Shown: one piece after another, positions 1 through 8,504 of the stretch | How the letters are laid out: every line of letters starts with the position of its first letter | How positions within the stretch are numbered: position 1 is the stretch's first letter | Origin: Deltaproteobacteria bacterium | GTDB lineage: Bacteria; Desulfobacterota; Desulfobulbia; Desulfobulbales; Desulfurivibrionaceae | Length of the DNA stretch: 52,141 bases | Assembly: GCA_026388735.1 (NCBI GenBank) | Contig: JAPLJG010000055.1 | Span: forward strand, 1 to 52,141 | Direction: 5' to 3' | The notes under the pieces: generated by a model | What the model was told of the DNA's origin: nothing | Database searches by the model: none | The model's input: the letters and a program-made list of their open reading frames with translations, nothing else | Program-made: the position numbers and the translations under genes

Positions 1-2060
1 GCCATGGTAATCCCGGCAGACGGCCCATCCTTGGGAATGGCCCCTTCCGGCACATGGATATGGATGTCAAGTTTTTGGTAAAAATCTGGCAACAGGCCAA
101 GCTGCAAGGCCCGGGTCCGCACATAACTCAAAGCCGCCTGGGCGGATTCCTGCATAACGTCACCAAGCTTTCCGGTCACGGCCAGATTCCCTTTCCCTGG
201 CATCAAGGCCGTTTCGATCTGTAGCAACTCGCCTCCCACCTCGGTCCAGGCCAAGCCGGTGGTGAGGCCAATTTTATCCCGTTCCTCCGCCAGACCGAAA
301 CGGTACCTGACCCCGCCCAGATACTTGGCAATGGCCGCATCGTTCAACCGATATCGTTTGTCCGTCTTTTTCTTTTGCCGATCCCGAGCCACCTTGCGAC
401 AGACCGAGGCAATGTTGCGCTCAAGATTTCGGACCCCAGCCTCCCGGGTGTATCTCCGGATAATCTCAAGAATCGCGCCATCGTTGAAGGTGATATCTTC
501 TTTCCCGAAGCCGTTGGCCTCCAGTTGTTTCGGCACCAAAAAGCTCTGAGCGATGTTCAGCTTATCCTCTTCTGTATAGCCATTGAGTTTGATTATCTCC
601 ATCCGATCCTGAAGCGGAGCAGGGATGGCATGCAGATTGTTGGCGGTGGTCACGAAAAAGACCCCGGACAGGTCATAGTCGAGATCAAGATAATGATCGT
701 TGAACGCAACATTCTGTTCCGGGTCCAACACCTCCAGTAGAGCGGAAGAAGGATCCCCTCGAAAATCCATGCTCATCTTGTCCACTTCATCAAGACAGAT
801 AACCGGATTCACAACCTTAGCCTTCTGCATGGACTGAATAATCTTGCCTGGCAATGCTCCGATATAGGTGCGTCGATGCCCTCGGATCTCAGCCTCGTCA
901 CGAACCCCGCCGAGAGAAAGCCGGACGAATTTGCGCCCCATGGCACGGGCCAGGGACTTGCACAGCGAAGTTTTTCCTACTCCAGGTGGCCCAACCAGGC
1001 AGAGAATCGGCCCCTTGATCTTATCAACCTGGGCCTGCACGGCAAGATATTCAAGGATCCGCTCCTTGGGCTTCAAAAGACCATGGTGATCCTGCGCAAG
1101 AATTTCCTCTGCCGCCAGAATGTCGATCTTTTCTTCTGTTTTTTCCCGCCAGGGCAGACTGAGGATGCAGTCAATATAATTACGGACCACCGTGGCCTCG
1201 GCCGACATGGCGGGCATCATCTTCAGCTTCTTAAATTCTTGTTCCAACTTGGCGCGAGCCGCCTCAGGCAGGTTTTTCTCCTGAATAACCTTGTCGAGAC
1301 CCTCAAGCTCGGAAGAAGCATCCTCGGCGCTCCCCATCTCTTTCTGGATGGCGCGAAGTTGCTCCGCCAGGAAATAATCCTTCTGGGTCTTATCCATTTT
1401 TTTCTTCACCCGGGCTCGGATAATCTCCTCAAGCTCGGCGATCTCAATTTCCTTATGGATAAGGGCCAACACCTGTTCCAGGCGCGCAACAACCGAGAAA
1501 TTCTCCAGGATACCCTGCTTTTCCTGCACATTCAGGGGCAGATGTGCGGCCAGGACATCGACAAATTTTACAGGTCTCTCAATGCGGGCCAAAGATTTCA
1601 CAACCTCGGCCGGCACTTTTTTGTTGTATTTGACATACTCCTTAAAGCTTGTCTGGATCTCCCGCACATAGGCGATGGCTTCAAGACCGCCCTCGTCCTC
1701 TGTCTCTTCGCCTTCAAGCTGCACAACAAAATAGTCGGGATTGGGCAGATGCTTTACGATCCTGCCCCTTCTTTTGCCTTCGACCAGAGCCTTGATCGTG
1801 CCATCCGGCAGACGGAGCAGTTGCATGACCGTGGCAACGGTTCCCACCGCATGCACGCTCTCCTCGGTTGGATCATCCTCGGCCGCGTCTTTCTGCGTTA
1901 CGAGAAAGATCTCGGAGCGCTTGGCCATTGCCTCTTCAAGCGCCTTTATGGATCGCTCCCGGCCAACCACCAAGGGCGCCACCATATAGGGGAAAATCAC
2001 AATGTCCCGCAAGGGCATCATCGGATAGGCAATTTTCTGTTCGGGATCAGACTCAACCAT
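1..2060 (-). CDS. lon: ATP-dependent protease Lon (3' end cut by window edge)
   Basis: Lon is a cytoplasmic ATP-dependent serine protease that degrades misfolded and short-lived regulatory proteins. The ATG at 2058-2060 opens a frame of 686 residues that runs off the left edge. It begins [13 protein letters not shown] and has the N-terminal substrate domain (about 10-205), a coiled-coil helical region, Walker A GPPGVGKT near residue 357 and Walker [10 protein letters not shown] near 417-425. The last readable residues, GPSAGITM, hold the catalytic serine (S681); the catalytic lysine would lie outside the window. The start follows clpX by 43 bases on the same strand, so it probably ends the tig-clpP-clpX-lon operon. 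Nothing looks broken; the truncation is only the window boundary. Confidence 0.97.
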   Translation of the reverse strand, partial: MVESDPEQKIAYPMMPLRDIVIFPYMVAPLVVGRERSIKALEEAMAKRSEIFLVTQKDAAEDDPTEESVHAVGTVATVMQLLRLPDGTIKALVEGKRRGRIVKHLPNPDYFVVQLEGEETEDEGGLEAIAYVREIQTSFKEYVKYNKKVPAEVVKSLARIERPVKFVDVLAAHLPLNVQEKQGILENFSVVARLEQVLALIHKEIEIAELEEIIRARVKKKMDKTQKDYFLAEQLRAIQKEMGSAEDASSELEGLDKVIQEKNLPEAARAKLEQEFKKLKMMPAMSAEATVVRNYIDCILSLPWREKTEEKIDILAAEEILAQDHHGLLKPKERILEYLAVQAQVDKIKGPILCLVGPPGVGKTSLCKSLARAMGRKFVRLSLGGVRDEAEIRGHRRTYIGALPGKIIQSMQKAKVVNPVICLDEVDKMSMDFRGDPSSALLEVLDPEQNVAFNDHYLDLDYDLSGVFFVTTANNLHAIPAPLQDRMEIIKLNGYTEEDKLNIAQSFLVPKQLEANGFGKEDITFNDGAILEIIRRYTREAGVRNLERNIASVCRKVARDRQKKKTDKRYRLNDAAIAKYLGGVRYRFGLAEERDKIGLTTGLAWTEVGGELLQIETALMPGKGNLAVTGKLGDVMQESAQAALSYVRTRALQLGLLPDFYQKLDIHIHVPEGAIPKDGPSAGITM

Positions 2061-2103
2061 ACTGTTTAACACACCCTTGCTGGGTTAATTAACGCTCGAC
2101 GAC

Positions 2104-3369
2104 TCAGGCGCTTTTCTTTGTTTCTGCGTCGTTATCGTACAAAATCACCGGATAATCGCCGTTCAGCACCACTTGCTCGCTGATCACGCATTCCCGCACG
2201 TTTTCCTTGGAAGGCAATTCATACATAATATCAAGCATTGCCTGCTCCATGACCGTTCTCAAGCCTCGAGCGCCGGACTTTCTCTTGATCGCCTGCTGGG
2301 CGATGGCCTTGAGCGCACCCTCGGTGAAGCGCAATCGGATATTATCAAAGGCAAAAAGACGCTCATACTGCTTGGTCAACGCATTTTTTGGCGTACGCAG
2401 AACACGGATCATGTCCTCTTCATCCAACTCCTCCATGGTCGCCACCACGGGCAAGCGACCAACCAACTCGGGAATCAAGCCGAAACGCAGCAAATCTTCC
2501 GACTGCACCTGGGCGAGAATATCCCCCACCGTCTTCTTCGGCTTGCCGACAACCTTGGCCCCAAACCCTATGGACTTGGTGCCGGTCCGCTGCTTGATCA
2601 CACCATCAAGCCCGACAAAGGCTCCGCCGCAGATAAAAAGAATATTGGTGGTATCAATCTTGATATATTCCTGCTGGGGATGCTTGCGCCCACCCTTGGG
2701 GGGAACGCTGGCCACGGTTCCTTCGATGATCTTCAGCAAGGCCTGCTGCACCCCTTCGCCGGAGACATCGCGGGTAATGGAGGCGCTGTCCGATTTCCGG
2801 GCGATCTTGTCGATTTCATCGATATAGATGATGCCGCGGCTGGCCCGTTGGATATCGTGATCCGCAGCCTGAAGAAGATTGACCAAGATGTTCTCCACAT
2901 CTTCACCGACATAACCTGCTTCGGTCAGGGTGGTGGCATCGGCCATGGCAAAAGGAACATTGAGGATCTTCGCCAGGGTCTGGGCCAGAAGCGTCTTGCC
3001 ACAACCGGTCGGGCCGACCAGCAGGATATTGCTTTTCTGCAATTCGACATCGCTGCCGTCGTTGCTGCTCTGAGCCTCTATGCGCTTGTAATGATTGTGC
3101 ACCGCAACCGCGAGGACCTTCTTGGCCTTGTCCTGACCAATCACATATTCATCAAGGTGGGCCTTGATGTCATGGGGCTTAAGGGTTGATGCCTCCAGTT
3201 GCGATTCCAGCGCCTGCTGCCGGTCCTCGGTGACGATCTCATTGCACAAATCTATGCATTCGTTGCAGATATACACCGTCGGCCCAGCGATCAGCTTTTT
3301 GACCTCATCCTGGCTTTTGCCACAAAAGGAACAGGTCACTTCCACTTCACCATTATGATCTTTTGCCAT
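2104..3369 (-). CDS. clpX: ATP-dependent Clp protease ATP-binding subunit ClpX
   Basis: ClpX is the AAA+ unfoldase that recognises tagged or native substrates and threads them into ClpP. The 421-residue protein is normal length. It has the N-terminal zinc-binding domain (C13, C16, C35, C38), Walker A GPTGCGKT at 119-126, Walker [11 protein letters not shown] near 180 and the IGF loop (in SIGFGA, near 266) that docks onto ClpP. Its start overlaps the end of clpP by 17 bases, which suggests translational coupling. The unfoldase therefore sits next to its protease partner and the alternative protease Lon, all cytoplasmic. Confidence 0.98.
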   Translation of the reverse strand: MAKDHNGEVEVTCSFCGKSQDEVKKLIAGPTVYICNECIDLCNEIVTEDRQQALESQLEASTLKPHDIKAHLDEYVIGQDKAKKVLAVAVHNHYKRIEAQSSNDGSDVELQKSNILLVGPTGCGKTLLAQTLAKILNVPFAMADATTLTEAGYVGEDVENILVNLLQAADHDIQRASRGIIYIDEIDKIARKSDSASITRDVSGEGVQQALLKIIEGTVASVPPKGGRKHPQQEYIKIDTTNILFICGGAFVGLDGVIKQRTGTKSIGFGAKVVGKPKKTVGDILAQVQSEDLLRFGLIPELVGRLPVVATMEELDEEDMIRVLRTPKNALTKQYERLFAFDNIRLRFTEGALKAIAQQAIKRKSGARGLRTVMEQAMLDIMYELPSKENVRECVISEQVVLNGDYPVILYDNDAETKKSA

Positions 3370-3973
3370 GACCTTTCTCCTCTTCAGGATTCGTCCGCTT
3401 CACCAGCACCTTGTCAATAACCCCATAGGCCTTGGCTTCGTCGGCGCCCATGAAAAAATCCCGGTCTGTGTCAACTTGAATCTTCTTGATTTTTTGCTTA
3501 GTATGATGCGCCAGAATGGTGTTTAAGGCCTGCCGCATCCGCAAAATTTCCTTGGCGTGGATATCAATATCGCTGGCCTGCCCCTGAAAACCACCCATGG
3601 GTTGGTGCAGCATGATCCGGGAGTTCGGCAACGCATACCGCTTCCCCTCCGTACCGGCGGCGAGGAGCACTGCACCCATGCTGGCCGCCTGCCCCATGCA
3701 CAGGGTGGCGATATCACACTTCACATAGTGCATTGTATCATAAATGGCCATGCCAGCCGTCACGACTCCCCCAGGAGAGTTGATGTAAAAGGTGATATCC
3801 TTGTCTGGATCATCGGCTTCCAAGAAAAGGATTTGAGCGATAATGATATTGGCTATATCGTCATTTATGGCCGAACCCAAAAAAATAATCCGTTCTTTCA
3901 ACAACCGGGAATAAATATCATAGGCCCGCTCTCCGCGGGGACTCTGCTCAACAACCATGGGAACGAGATTCAT
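3353..3973 (-). CDS. clpP: ATP-dependent Clp protease proteolytic subunit ClpP
   Basis: ClpP forms the tetradecameric serine peptidase barrel of the ClpXP complex. The 206-residue sequence contains the SPGG motif (66-69), the nucleophile S98 in GQAASMGA, H123 in MLHQPMGG and D172 in DTDRDFF, so the catalytic triad is complete. It lies 41 bases after tig and overlaps clpX by 17 bases, the standard order. A short N-terminal propeptide is possible, as the family is often self-processed, but no clear cleavage site can be picked from sequence. Confidence 0.98.
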   Translation of the reverse strand: MNLVPMVVEQSPRGERAYDIYSRLLKERIIFLGSAINDDIANIIIAQILFLEADDPDKDITFYINSPGGVVTAGMAIYDTMHYVKCDIATLCMGQAASMGAVLLAAGTEGKRYALPNSRIMLHQPMGGFQGQASDIDIHAKEILRMRQALNTILAHHTKQKIKKIQVDTDRDFFMGADEAKAYGVIDKVLVKRTNPEEEKGHGKRS

Positions 3974-4014
3974 ACACTTACTCCTTCAAGAAGTTACTGG
4001 GGATCACTTACACC

Positions 4015-5310
4015 CTAGGCAGCAGCGGGCACAATTTTCATCTTGGCTGCGTCAAGCAGGAAACTTAAGATTTTTTCGTTCAGCAGCTCCGCCATGAACG
4101 GCAGCAGGTCATCCCTGCTGGAAAAATATTTTTTCACTTCGCTGATCGGCATGTTGTACTGTTCGGAAATGCGTTTAAAGCCTTTGTCGATGTCTTCATT
4201 TTCCAGCTTGAGCCCTTCCTTTTCCGCGACCTTCTTCAAAAGGAAATCGCCCTTGACCCGTGCCTGAGCCGCAAGCTTATATTGCTCAATCAGGGCATCC
4301 CGGTTGAACCCGGCAGCTTCCAGAGTCATCCCCTGCCGCTCCAGGTTGCTTTCAAGCTCCTTGATCATTGCCTCTATTTCATAGGCCACCAGCCGAGGCG
4401 GAATCTCAAAATCATGATTTTCGATCAACACCCGCATCAACTTGTCGGTGAGATCGCCACGCTGGGCGTCCTTCTTGGCCTGTAGCTTTTTTTCACGAAT
4501 ATGGGCCTTGAGCGCCTCCAGGCTGGCAAAGTCCTCGCCCACTTCCTTGGCGAATTCGTCATCAAGAGCAGGCAGCAGCCGTTCCTTGACATCCTTGACA
4601 TTGAGCTTGAACTCCACCTTCTTGCCTGCCAGAATCGGATTGGCGAAGTTTGCCGGAAAATCTATTTCCTGAGAAGTTTCCTCGCCTTTCTTCAAACCAA
4701 TAAGTTTCTCTTCGAACTCGCTTCCATTTTGGCCGGCCCCCACATCAACCGAATAATTTTCTCCAACCACCTGCTTTATGGGGTTGCCGTTATGATACCC
4801 CTGAAAATCGATCACGGCCAGGTGCCCCTTGCCAATGGCACGGTCTTCAACGCTTTGCAGAGGAGCCATCTGCTTGCGCAGCGCTTCAAGTTCCTGGGAA
4901 ATCTCCTCGTCTGTCACCTCAAGCGCGGCCTGTTCGATCTCAAGGCCCTTATACTCAGCCAATTCGAACTGGGGCCGAACATCCACCTCTGCGGTGTAAA
5001 CAAAGGTGCCGTTCTCAGCAAATTTCTGTTCACGGATATCCGGGTGTACAACCGCGTCGATCTTGCTTTTCTCAAGGGCATCAAAATAGGTATCCTGGAT
5101 CAACTTCTCCGCCAAGTCATACTCAATCTTTGGCCGATAATTTTTTTCCAGCACCTGACGGGGCACCTTCCCCTTCCGAAACCCTTTCAATGAGACTTCA
5201 GAGTTTAGTTTCTTATAAGCGGACTCCAACTCCTGGGCAACCTGGGCTTCCGGCAGGGTGATAGTCATTTTTCTGGTAAGCGGGCTTACATCTTCGACAT
5301 TGATCTGCAT
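4015..5310 (-). CDS. tig: Trigger factor
   Basis: Trigger factor is the ribosome-associated chaperone and peptidyl-prolyl isomerase that meets nascent chains at the exit tunnel. I place the start at the ATG at 5308-5310 (MQINVEDVSPL), preceded by an AAGGTG ribosome site at proper distance. A longer frame seven codons upstream (MKQGRCC) is unlikely. The 431 residues show the N-terminal ribosome-binding domain with the FRKGKVP signature (about residue 45), an FKBP-type PPIase domain near 155-245 and the C-terminal helical arms. The stop codon is TAG. First protein gene of the tig-clpP-clpX-lon operon. Confidence 0.96.
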   Translation of the reverse strand: MQINVEDVSPLTRKMTITLPEAQVAQELESAYKKLNSEVSLKGFRKGKVPRQVLEKNYRPKIEYDLAEKLIQDTYFDALEKSKIDAVVHPDIREQKFAENGTFVYTAEVDVRPQFELAEYKGLEIEQAALEVTDEEISQELEALRKQMAPLQSVEDRAIGKGHLAVIDFQGYHNGNPIKQVVGENYSVDVGAGQNGSEFEEKLIGLKKGEETSQEIDFPANFANPILAGKKVEFKLNVKDVKERLLPALDDEFAKEVGEDFASLEALKAHIREKKLQAKKDAQRGDLTDKLMRVLIENHDFEIPPRLVAYEIEAMIKELESNLERQGMTLEAAGFNRDALIEQYKLAAQARVKGDFLLKKVAEKEGLKLENEDIDKGFKRISEQYNMPISEVKKYFSSRDDLLPFMAELLNEKILSFLLDAAKMKIVPAAA

Positions 5311-5351
5311 GCAACACCTTCCTTGTTTCAAACTTTTTTCAACAACACAGT

Positions 5352-5395
5352 CATACCGTGAAGGAACGTCTTCGAGGTTTTCTCCTCACGGTATG
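5352..5395 (-). other. Long hairpin between tRNA-Leu and tig
   Basis: CATACCGTGA (5352-5361) is perfectly repeated in inverted form as TCACGGTATG (5386-5395), with a 24-base loop. It lies in the minus-strand transcript between the tRNA and the tig start at 5310. There is no T-run after it, so it is not a standard terminator. It may be a processing site or a tig leader structure. Confidence 0.4.
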
Positions 5396-5414
5396 GATGA
5401 GATATTTGCCTATA

Positions 5415-5434
5415 CTCCGGCCTTCGAGCCGGAG
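5415..5434 (-). other. Short GC-rich hairpin 3' of tRNA-Leu
   Basis: CTCCGGC (5415-5421) pairs with GCCGGAG (5428-5434) around a 6-base loop, 11 bases downstream of the tRNA 3' end on the minus strand. No uridine tract follows on that strand. It is more likely a 3' processing or pausing structure than an intrinsic terminator. Confidence 0.35.
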
Positions 5435-5445
5435 CTGTTTTCTTG

Positions 5446-5529
5446 TGGTGCGAGAGGGGGGAGTCGAACCCCCATACCAAAGGCGCTGGTTCCTAAGACC
5501 AGTGCGTCTACCAATTCCGCCACTCTCGC
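5446..5529 (-). tRNA. tRNA-Leu (anticodon UAG)
   Basis: Read on the minus strand, the 84-base sequence folds as a class II tRNA. The acceptor stem is GCGAGAG/CTCTCGC, the D arm contains GAATTGGTAGACGC, the anticodon stem is CTGGT/ACCAG with loop CTTAGGA (anticodon TAG), there is a long variable arm, the T stem is GGGGG/CCCCC with TTCGACT in the loop, and discriminator A is followed by an encoded CCA. It would read CUA-type leucine codons. It lies upstream of tig on the same strand. Confidence 0.97.
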
Positions 5530-5726
5530 TTGAACATGGAAAAATAACCAACTTTCGGGTCACAGTCAAGGACGGCTTGCGATTTTATCCCGATTTAAAG
5601 CCAATTGCTCCCCCGAGGAGAGAGGACAACGGGCCGTTTCTCCGCCGTGGGCGCATAACCCAAACCTTTTCAAAAAACAAATACGAATACCAGCATTTCC
5701 ATTCCTGAAATTCGTCACAGCCCCAC

Positions 5727-5755
5727 TTGACAAGCCAGGGGAAAAAGGGTTTAAA
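5727..5755 (+). promoter_or_regulatory. Candidate sigma-70 promoter of the riboswitch operon
   Basis: TTGACA at 5727-5732 is followed after 17 bases by TTTAAA at 5750-5755. Transcription would begin near 5762, just before the riboswitch aptamer. The stretch between the tRNA (5529) and this promoter shows no gene or repeat that I can support. Confidence 0.6.
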
Positions 5756-5777
5756 AGCAAAAAAGAACAAACATTTC

Positions 5778-5937
5778 ATCATCCCGGAACACGGTGTAAA
5801 TCCGTGGCGGTCCCGCCGCTGTAATCGGGGATGCTGGTCAGCACAGGGAATTTCCCGGTCACTCCCAGAGCGTATCACTGTGGGGGGAAGGCCGCCGGCC
5901 AGCAGACGATCCGAAAGCCAGAAGACCTGGTGATAAT
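5778..5937 (+). promoter_or_regulatory. Cobalamin (B12) riboswitch
   Basis: The aptamer shows the family landmarks in order: CGGTGTAAATCCGTGGCGG with the following CCCGCCGCTGTAA (about 5792-5824), the ATCACTGTGG element (5876-5884), GGGAAGGC and the B12-box core AGCCAGAAGACCTGG (5916-5930). The core differs slightly from the usual GCCAGGAGACC. Known members bind adenosylcobalamin or related forms and reduce expression of the downstream gene. Here the aptamer is followed about 50 bases later by an intrinsic terminator, suggesting control by transcription attenuation of cbpA-cbpB. Confidence 0.9.
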
Positions 5938-5986
5938 GTTTCTCATGTATGTATTGCTGTTCGTCTGGGTATTCTAATGGAAACAG

Positions 5987-6028
5987 AACCCGGAGTGACT
6001 CCTATGGGGTTGCTCCGGGTTTTTTTTA
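5987..6028 (+). terminator. Intrinsic terminator, riboswitch expression platform
   Basis: AACCCGGAG (5987-5995) pairs with CTCCGGGTT (6013-6021), followed by an uninterrupted T-run. It sits between the cobalamin riboswitch and the cbpA start at 6061. It therefore probably forms when B12 is bound and stops transcription of the peptide operon. I did not identify an alternative antiterminator helix with certainty. Confidence 0.85.
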
Positions 6029-6060
6029 TGCACACTGATCAACAATAACAGGAGAACACC

Positions 6061-6189
6061 ATGAAAGCACAAAAACAGATCATTTCATACCGTCGGCGCT
6101 GCAACCTGATTGGCCAGGGAACCGGACTTTCCCATTATATCCTCCTCGCCCCCAGCGCGGACACAACACCAGAGGACGGCAGCAAGTAA
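6061..6189 (+). CDS. cbpA: CbpA-like modified peptide precursor (42 aa)
   Basis: A 42-residue ORF starts at the ATG at 6061, preceded by AGGAG at good distance. The peptide begins MKAQKQIISYRRRCNLIG, continues GQGTGLSHYILLAP and ends in an acidic tail (DTTPEDGSK). It has one cysteine, C14. Its stop codon overlaps the ATG of the radical SAM gene by one base (TAATG), so the two are translationally coupled. Position, length and context match what I recall of the CbpA precursor family: a short peptide under a cobalamin riboswitch, next to radical SAM enzyme CbpB. The modified residue and mature product cannot be told from sequence. C14, or the GQGTGLSHY segment, are the obvious candidates. Confidence 0.75.
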   Translation: MKAQKQIISYRRRCNLIGQGTGLSHYILLAPSADTTPEDGSK

Positions 6190-7580
6190 TGACACAAACA
6201 GACAAACAGACAGCAACGGCCATTTTCGCCAACACCGGTCATGGTCCGAATTTTTCCGTGCTGGAGATCGGCGATCCCGACCGGGTTGCGGTTGTAGAAG
6301 CGGACACGGCCTATTGGGCCCTGATTGACAGGGATGATCTGCCCCAGGCCCTGGCTGGCTCCATGGCCCAAGACTTCATGGTCCGGGCACCGGAGTTCCA
6401 GGCGGAAATGGACCACCTGCGCACGGGCTTGCAGCTCTCCGCCGCATATGTAAACCCCACCGAACGCTGCAACCTGAACTGCAGCTACTGCTACCTCCCC
6501 GAAGAGATGCGCAAAAACGGCATCGACATGGGGGAGGAAAAGCTGACGCTCGCCCTTGAACGGCTGCTGCAACATTTCCGGAAGATTTTGCCGGAAGGAG
6601 TAAAACCGCAGCTTATCTTCCACGGCAGCGAACCCATGGTGGCCAGGGATGCTGTGTTTGCCGCGATTGCGCGTTTTAAAAACGACTTCCATTTCGGCAT
6701 CCAGACCAACGCCACCCTGCTCGACGACACGGCAATCAGCTTTTTACGGGAACACAAGGTCGGCATCGGCCTATCCCTGGACGCCCCCACCGCAGAGGTC
6801 GCCAATTCCACCAGGAAGAACTGGCAGGGCAACGGCTATTACGACACCGTGGTCTCGGTGATCAAAAAACTCGTTGATTACCCGGCTCTCAATGTCATAA
6901 CCACCGTAACCCAAGCCAACGTGCATACCCTGACCGAGATGGTGGATTTTTATCACGGGCTGGGGGTGCGGGTGGTCATGCTCAATCCGGTGCGGTGCAC
7001 ACGTCAAGGCGGAATGGACCTGAAACCGGACAACCATGTTCTGGCCGAGGCTTTTTTTAAGGCGCTGGACCGATCTTTTGAGCTTTTTGAACAAACCGGC
7101 AGAAAGCTCGTCATCGCCAATTTTGCCAATGTTCTGGCCGGGGTTATCGGCCCGACCGGCCGCAGGCTGATGTGCGACATCTCTCCCTGCGGAGGCGGTC
7201 GTTGCTTCTTTGCCGTTGCCGCAGATGGCGAGGTCGTGCCGTGCAGCGAATTCATCGGCATGAACGAGTTTTCCGGAGGGAACATCTTTCGTGATGATCC
7301 TGCCGATATCCTTGCCAGCAAGCCCTTCCAGGAAGTAACCAACCGGAAGGTGGAAAAAATTATCCCCTGCGCAGGTTGCGCTATCCGGCATTTCTGCGGA
7401 GCGCCCTGCCCTGCCGAGATCTACAAGGTGTCCGGCGACATCAATGCACCGAGCCCTTACTGTAGCTTCTTTGAAGAGCAGGTGCGCCATGCCTTTCGGA
7501 TAATCTCACAACAGCGGGAGGATGCTTATCTCTGGAATAGCTGGCAGACCGAAACAGAAATGTCCTATTGCTGGAAGTAA
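6189..7580 (+). CDS. cbpB: Peptide-modifying radical SAM/SPASM enzyme, CbpB-like
   Basis: A 463-residue radical SAM enzyme. The canonical CxxxCxxC that ligates the SAM-binding [4Fe-4S] cluster is C94, C98 and C101 (in ERCNLNCSYCYLP). The C-terminal third (about 320-440) has many cysteines in a SPASM-like arrangement (CDISPCGGGRC, VVPCSE, IPCAGC, HFCGAPCP, YCSFFEE) expected to hold auxiliary Fe-S clusters. Such enzymes install thioether, C-C or other radical-based crosslinks on ribosomally made peptides. The substrate is very likely the 42-residue peptide whose stop overlaps this start. The N-terminal 85 residues could be a peptide-recognition region. A strong terminator follows the gene. Family assignment to CbpB rests on context and memory, not on a search. 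Confidence 0.82.
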   Translation: MTQTDKQTATAIFANTGHGPNFSVLEIGDPDRVAVVEADTAYWALIDRDDLPQALAGSMAQDFMVRAPEFQAEMDHLRTGLQLSAAYVNPTERCNLNCSYCYLPEEMRKNGIDMGEEKLTLALERLLQHFRKILPEGVKPQLIFHGSEPMVARDAVFAAIARFKNDFHFGIQTNATLLDDTAISFLREHKVGIGLSLDAPTAEVANSTRKNWQGNGYYDTVVSVIKKLVDYPALNVITTVTQANVHTLTEMVDFYHGLGVRVVMLNPVRCTRQGGMDLKPDNHVLAEAFFKALDRSFELFEQTGRKLVIANFANVLAGVIGPTGRRLMCDISPCGGGRCFFAVAADGEVVPCSEFIGMNEFSGGNIFRDDPADILASKPFQEVTNRKVEKIIPCAGCAIRHFCGAPCPAEIYKVSGDINAPSPYCSFFEEQVRHAFRIISQQREDAYLWNSWQTETEMSYCWK

Positions 7581-7594
7581 CTTTTTCCCATAAA

Positions 7595-7626
7595 AACCAG
7601 CCGGGGAGAGCCCCGGTTGGTTTTTT
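7595..7626 (+). terminator. Intrinsic terminator after cbpB
   Basis: AACCAGCCGGGG pairs with CCCCGGTTGGTT around a 4-base loop (AGAG) and runs into TTTTTT. This is a strong terminator 14 bases after the cbpB stop. It separates cbpB from the flavoprotein gene. Confidence 0.92.
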
Positions 7627-7739
7627 CTCGAAATTCTTCCTGTCCTTGCCAATCTCGATTACAATATCATGACAGATACACTCCCAACCGCCGCATAATA
7701 CCCCGATATCGTAAGCTGGAAAAACATGAGGAGAATGCC

Positions 7740-8318
7740 ATGAAAGTCGTCGCATTTAACGGAAGCGCCCGCAAGGGAGGAAATACCGCAAAATTGCTGA
7801 ATACCGCTTTGGAAGAGCTGTCTCGCCAAGGGATCGACACAGAGCTAGTGGAGTTGTCAGGCCAGCCGGTCTCCGGCTGCATCGCCTGCTACCAGTGTTT
7901 CAAGAACAAAGACAGTCGCTGCGCCGTAGAAAAAGACATCATCAACGACTGCCTTGCCAAGATGATCGCGGCGGATGGTATTCTCCTGGGTTCTCCGACC
8001 TACTTCGCCGATGTCTCCGCAGGGATGAAAGCCCTAATCGAGCGGTGCGGCATGGTTTCCCGGGCCAACGGCGATTTGTTCAAACGCAAGGCCGGAGCCG
8101 GGGTGGTGGCGGTGCGTCGGGCCGGAGCTATTCAGGTGTTCAACTCCCTCAACGCCTTTTTCCTCATCGGTCAAATGATCGTGGTGGGCTCTTCCTACTG
8201 GAATATCGGCATCGGCAGGGAGCCCGGCGAGGTGGTCAACGACGAAGAAGGCATAAAAACCATGCGCGACCTTGGCAGCAACATGGCCTGGCTCCTCCAG
8301 AAAATCAAAGCGGAATAA
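7740..8318 (+). CDS. Iron-sulfur flavoprotein / NADPH-dependent FMN reductase family
   Basis: A 192-residue flavodoxin-fold protein. The start MKVVAFNGSARKGGN is supported by GAGGAG 7-12 bases upstream; the open frame extends further 5' but that part looks noncoding. The N-terminal FNGSARKGGNT is the FMN phosphate loop. SGCIACYQCFKNKDSRC (about 44-60) gives C-x2-C-x2-C-x7-C, the compact cysteine motif of archaeal-type iron-sulfur flavoproteins, expected to bind [4Fe-4S]. SPTYFADVSAGMKALIER (about 84-101) is the family flavin/dimer motif. It probably moves electrons in the cytoplasm. It follows the cbpB terminator on the same strand, so it could be a reductant for CbpB, but it may also be independent. 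Confidence 0.85.
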   Translation: MKVVAFNGSARKGGNTAKLLNTALEELSRQGIDTELVELSGQPVSGCIACYQCFKNKDSRCAVEKDIINDCLAKMIAADGILLGSPTYFADVSAGMKALIERCGMVSRANGDLFKRKAGAGVVAVRRAGAIQVFNSLNAFFLIGQMIVVGSSYWNIGIGREPGEVVNDEEGIKTMRDLGSNMAWLLQKIKAE

Positions 8319-8357
8319 GCACAATCAGCTCAAAAAAAATCAAGCCCCCCCCGAACT

Positions 8358-8502
8358 GTAACTGTTCAGCAGCGCCGTTTCACTGCTGCCACAGATGCGC
8401 GCAAGAGGCTTGCGAAGTGTGTTATTGCACATGAGCAAGCCGATGACAGCTAAGCGAGCGTAGCGAGACTGCGAAGCAGATGTGGTGCTGCTGCACAGTT
8501 AC
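8358..8502. repeat. Quasi-palindromic interspersed repeat, copy A (145 bp)
   Basis: The ends are GTAACTGTTCAGCAGCGCC (8358-8376) and, inverted, GGTGCTGCTGCACAGTTAC (8484-8502), with two mismatches in 19. Inside is a second stem, GGCTTGC/GCAAGCC, enclosing a GTGTGT-TATT-GCACAT hairpin, then AAGCGAG units. Copies B (19973-20078) and C (45177-45319) share this order and orientation. It directly follows the recO stop (8505-8507, minus strand) and fills the gap to the convergent flavoprotein gene. It encodes no protein and no transposase is near. Confidence 0.85.
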
Positions 8503-8504
8503 TC

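Noticed and set aside
876-2069. Long plus-strand open frames opposite lon, clpX, tig, mfd, bamA, lysS and others
   Set aside because: They are antisense shadows of well-conserved minus-strand genes, with no ribosome sites or recognizable domains.
5358-5708. Plus-strand ORF of 116 codons over the tRNA-Leu
   Set aside because: It crosses the tRNA on the opposite strand and shows no protein-like composition.
7617-7739. N-terminal extension of the Fe-S flavoprotein
   Set aside because: It covers the cbpB terminator; GAGGAG precedes the internal ATG at 7740.
8358-8502. Repeat family as an insertion sequence with transposase
   Set aside because: No ORF or transposase in any of the three copies and no clear target duplication; kept as repeat only.
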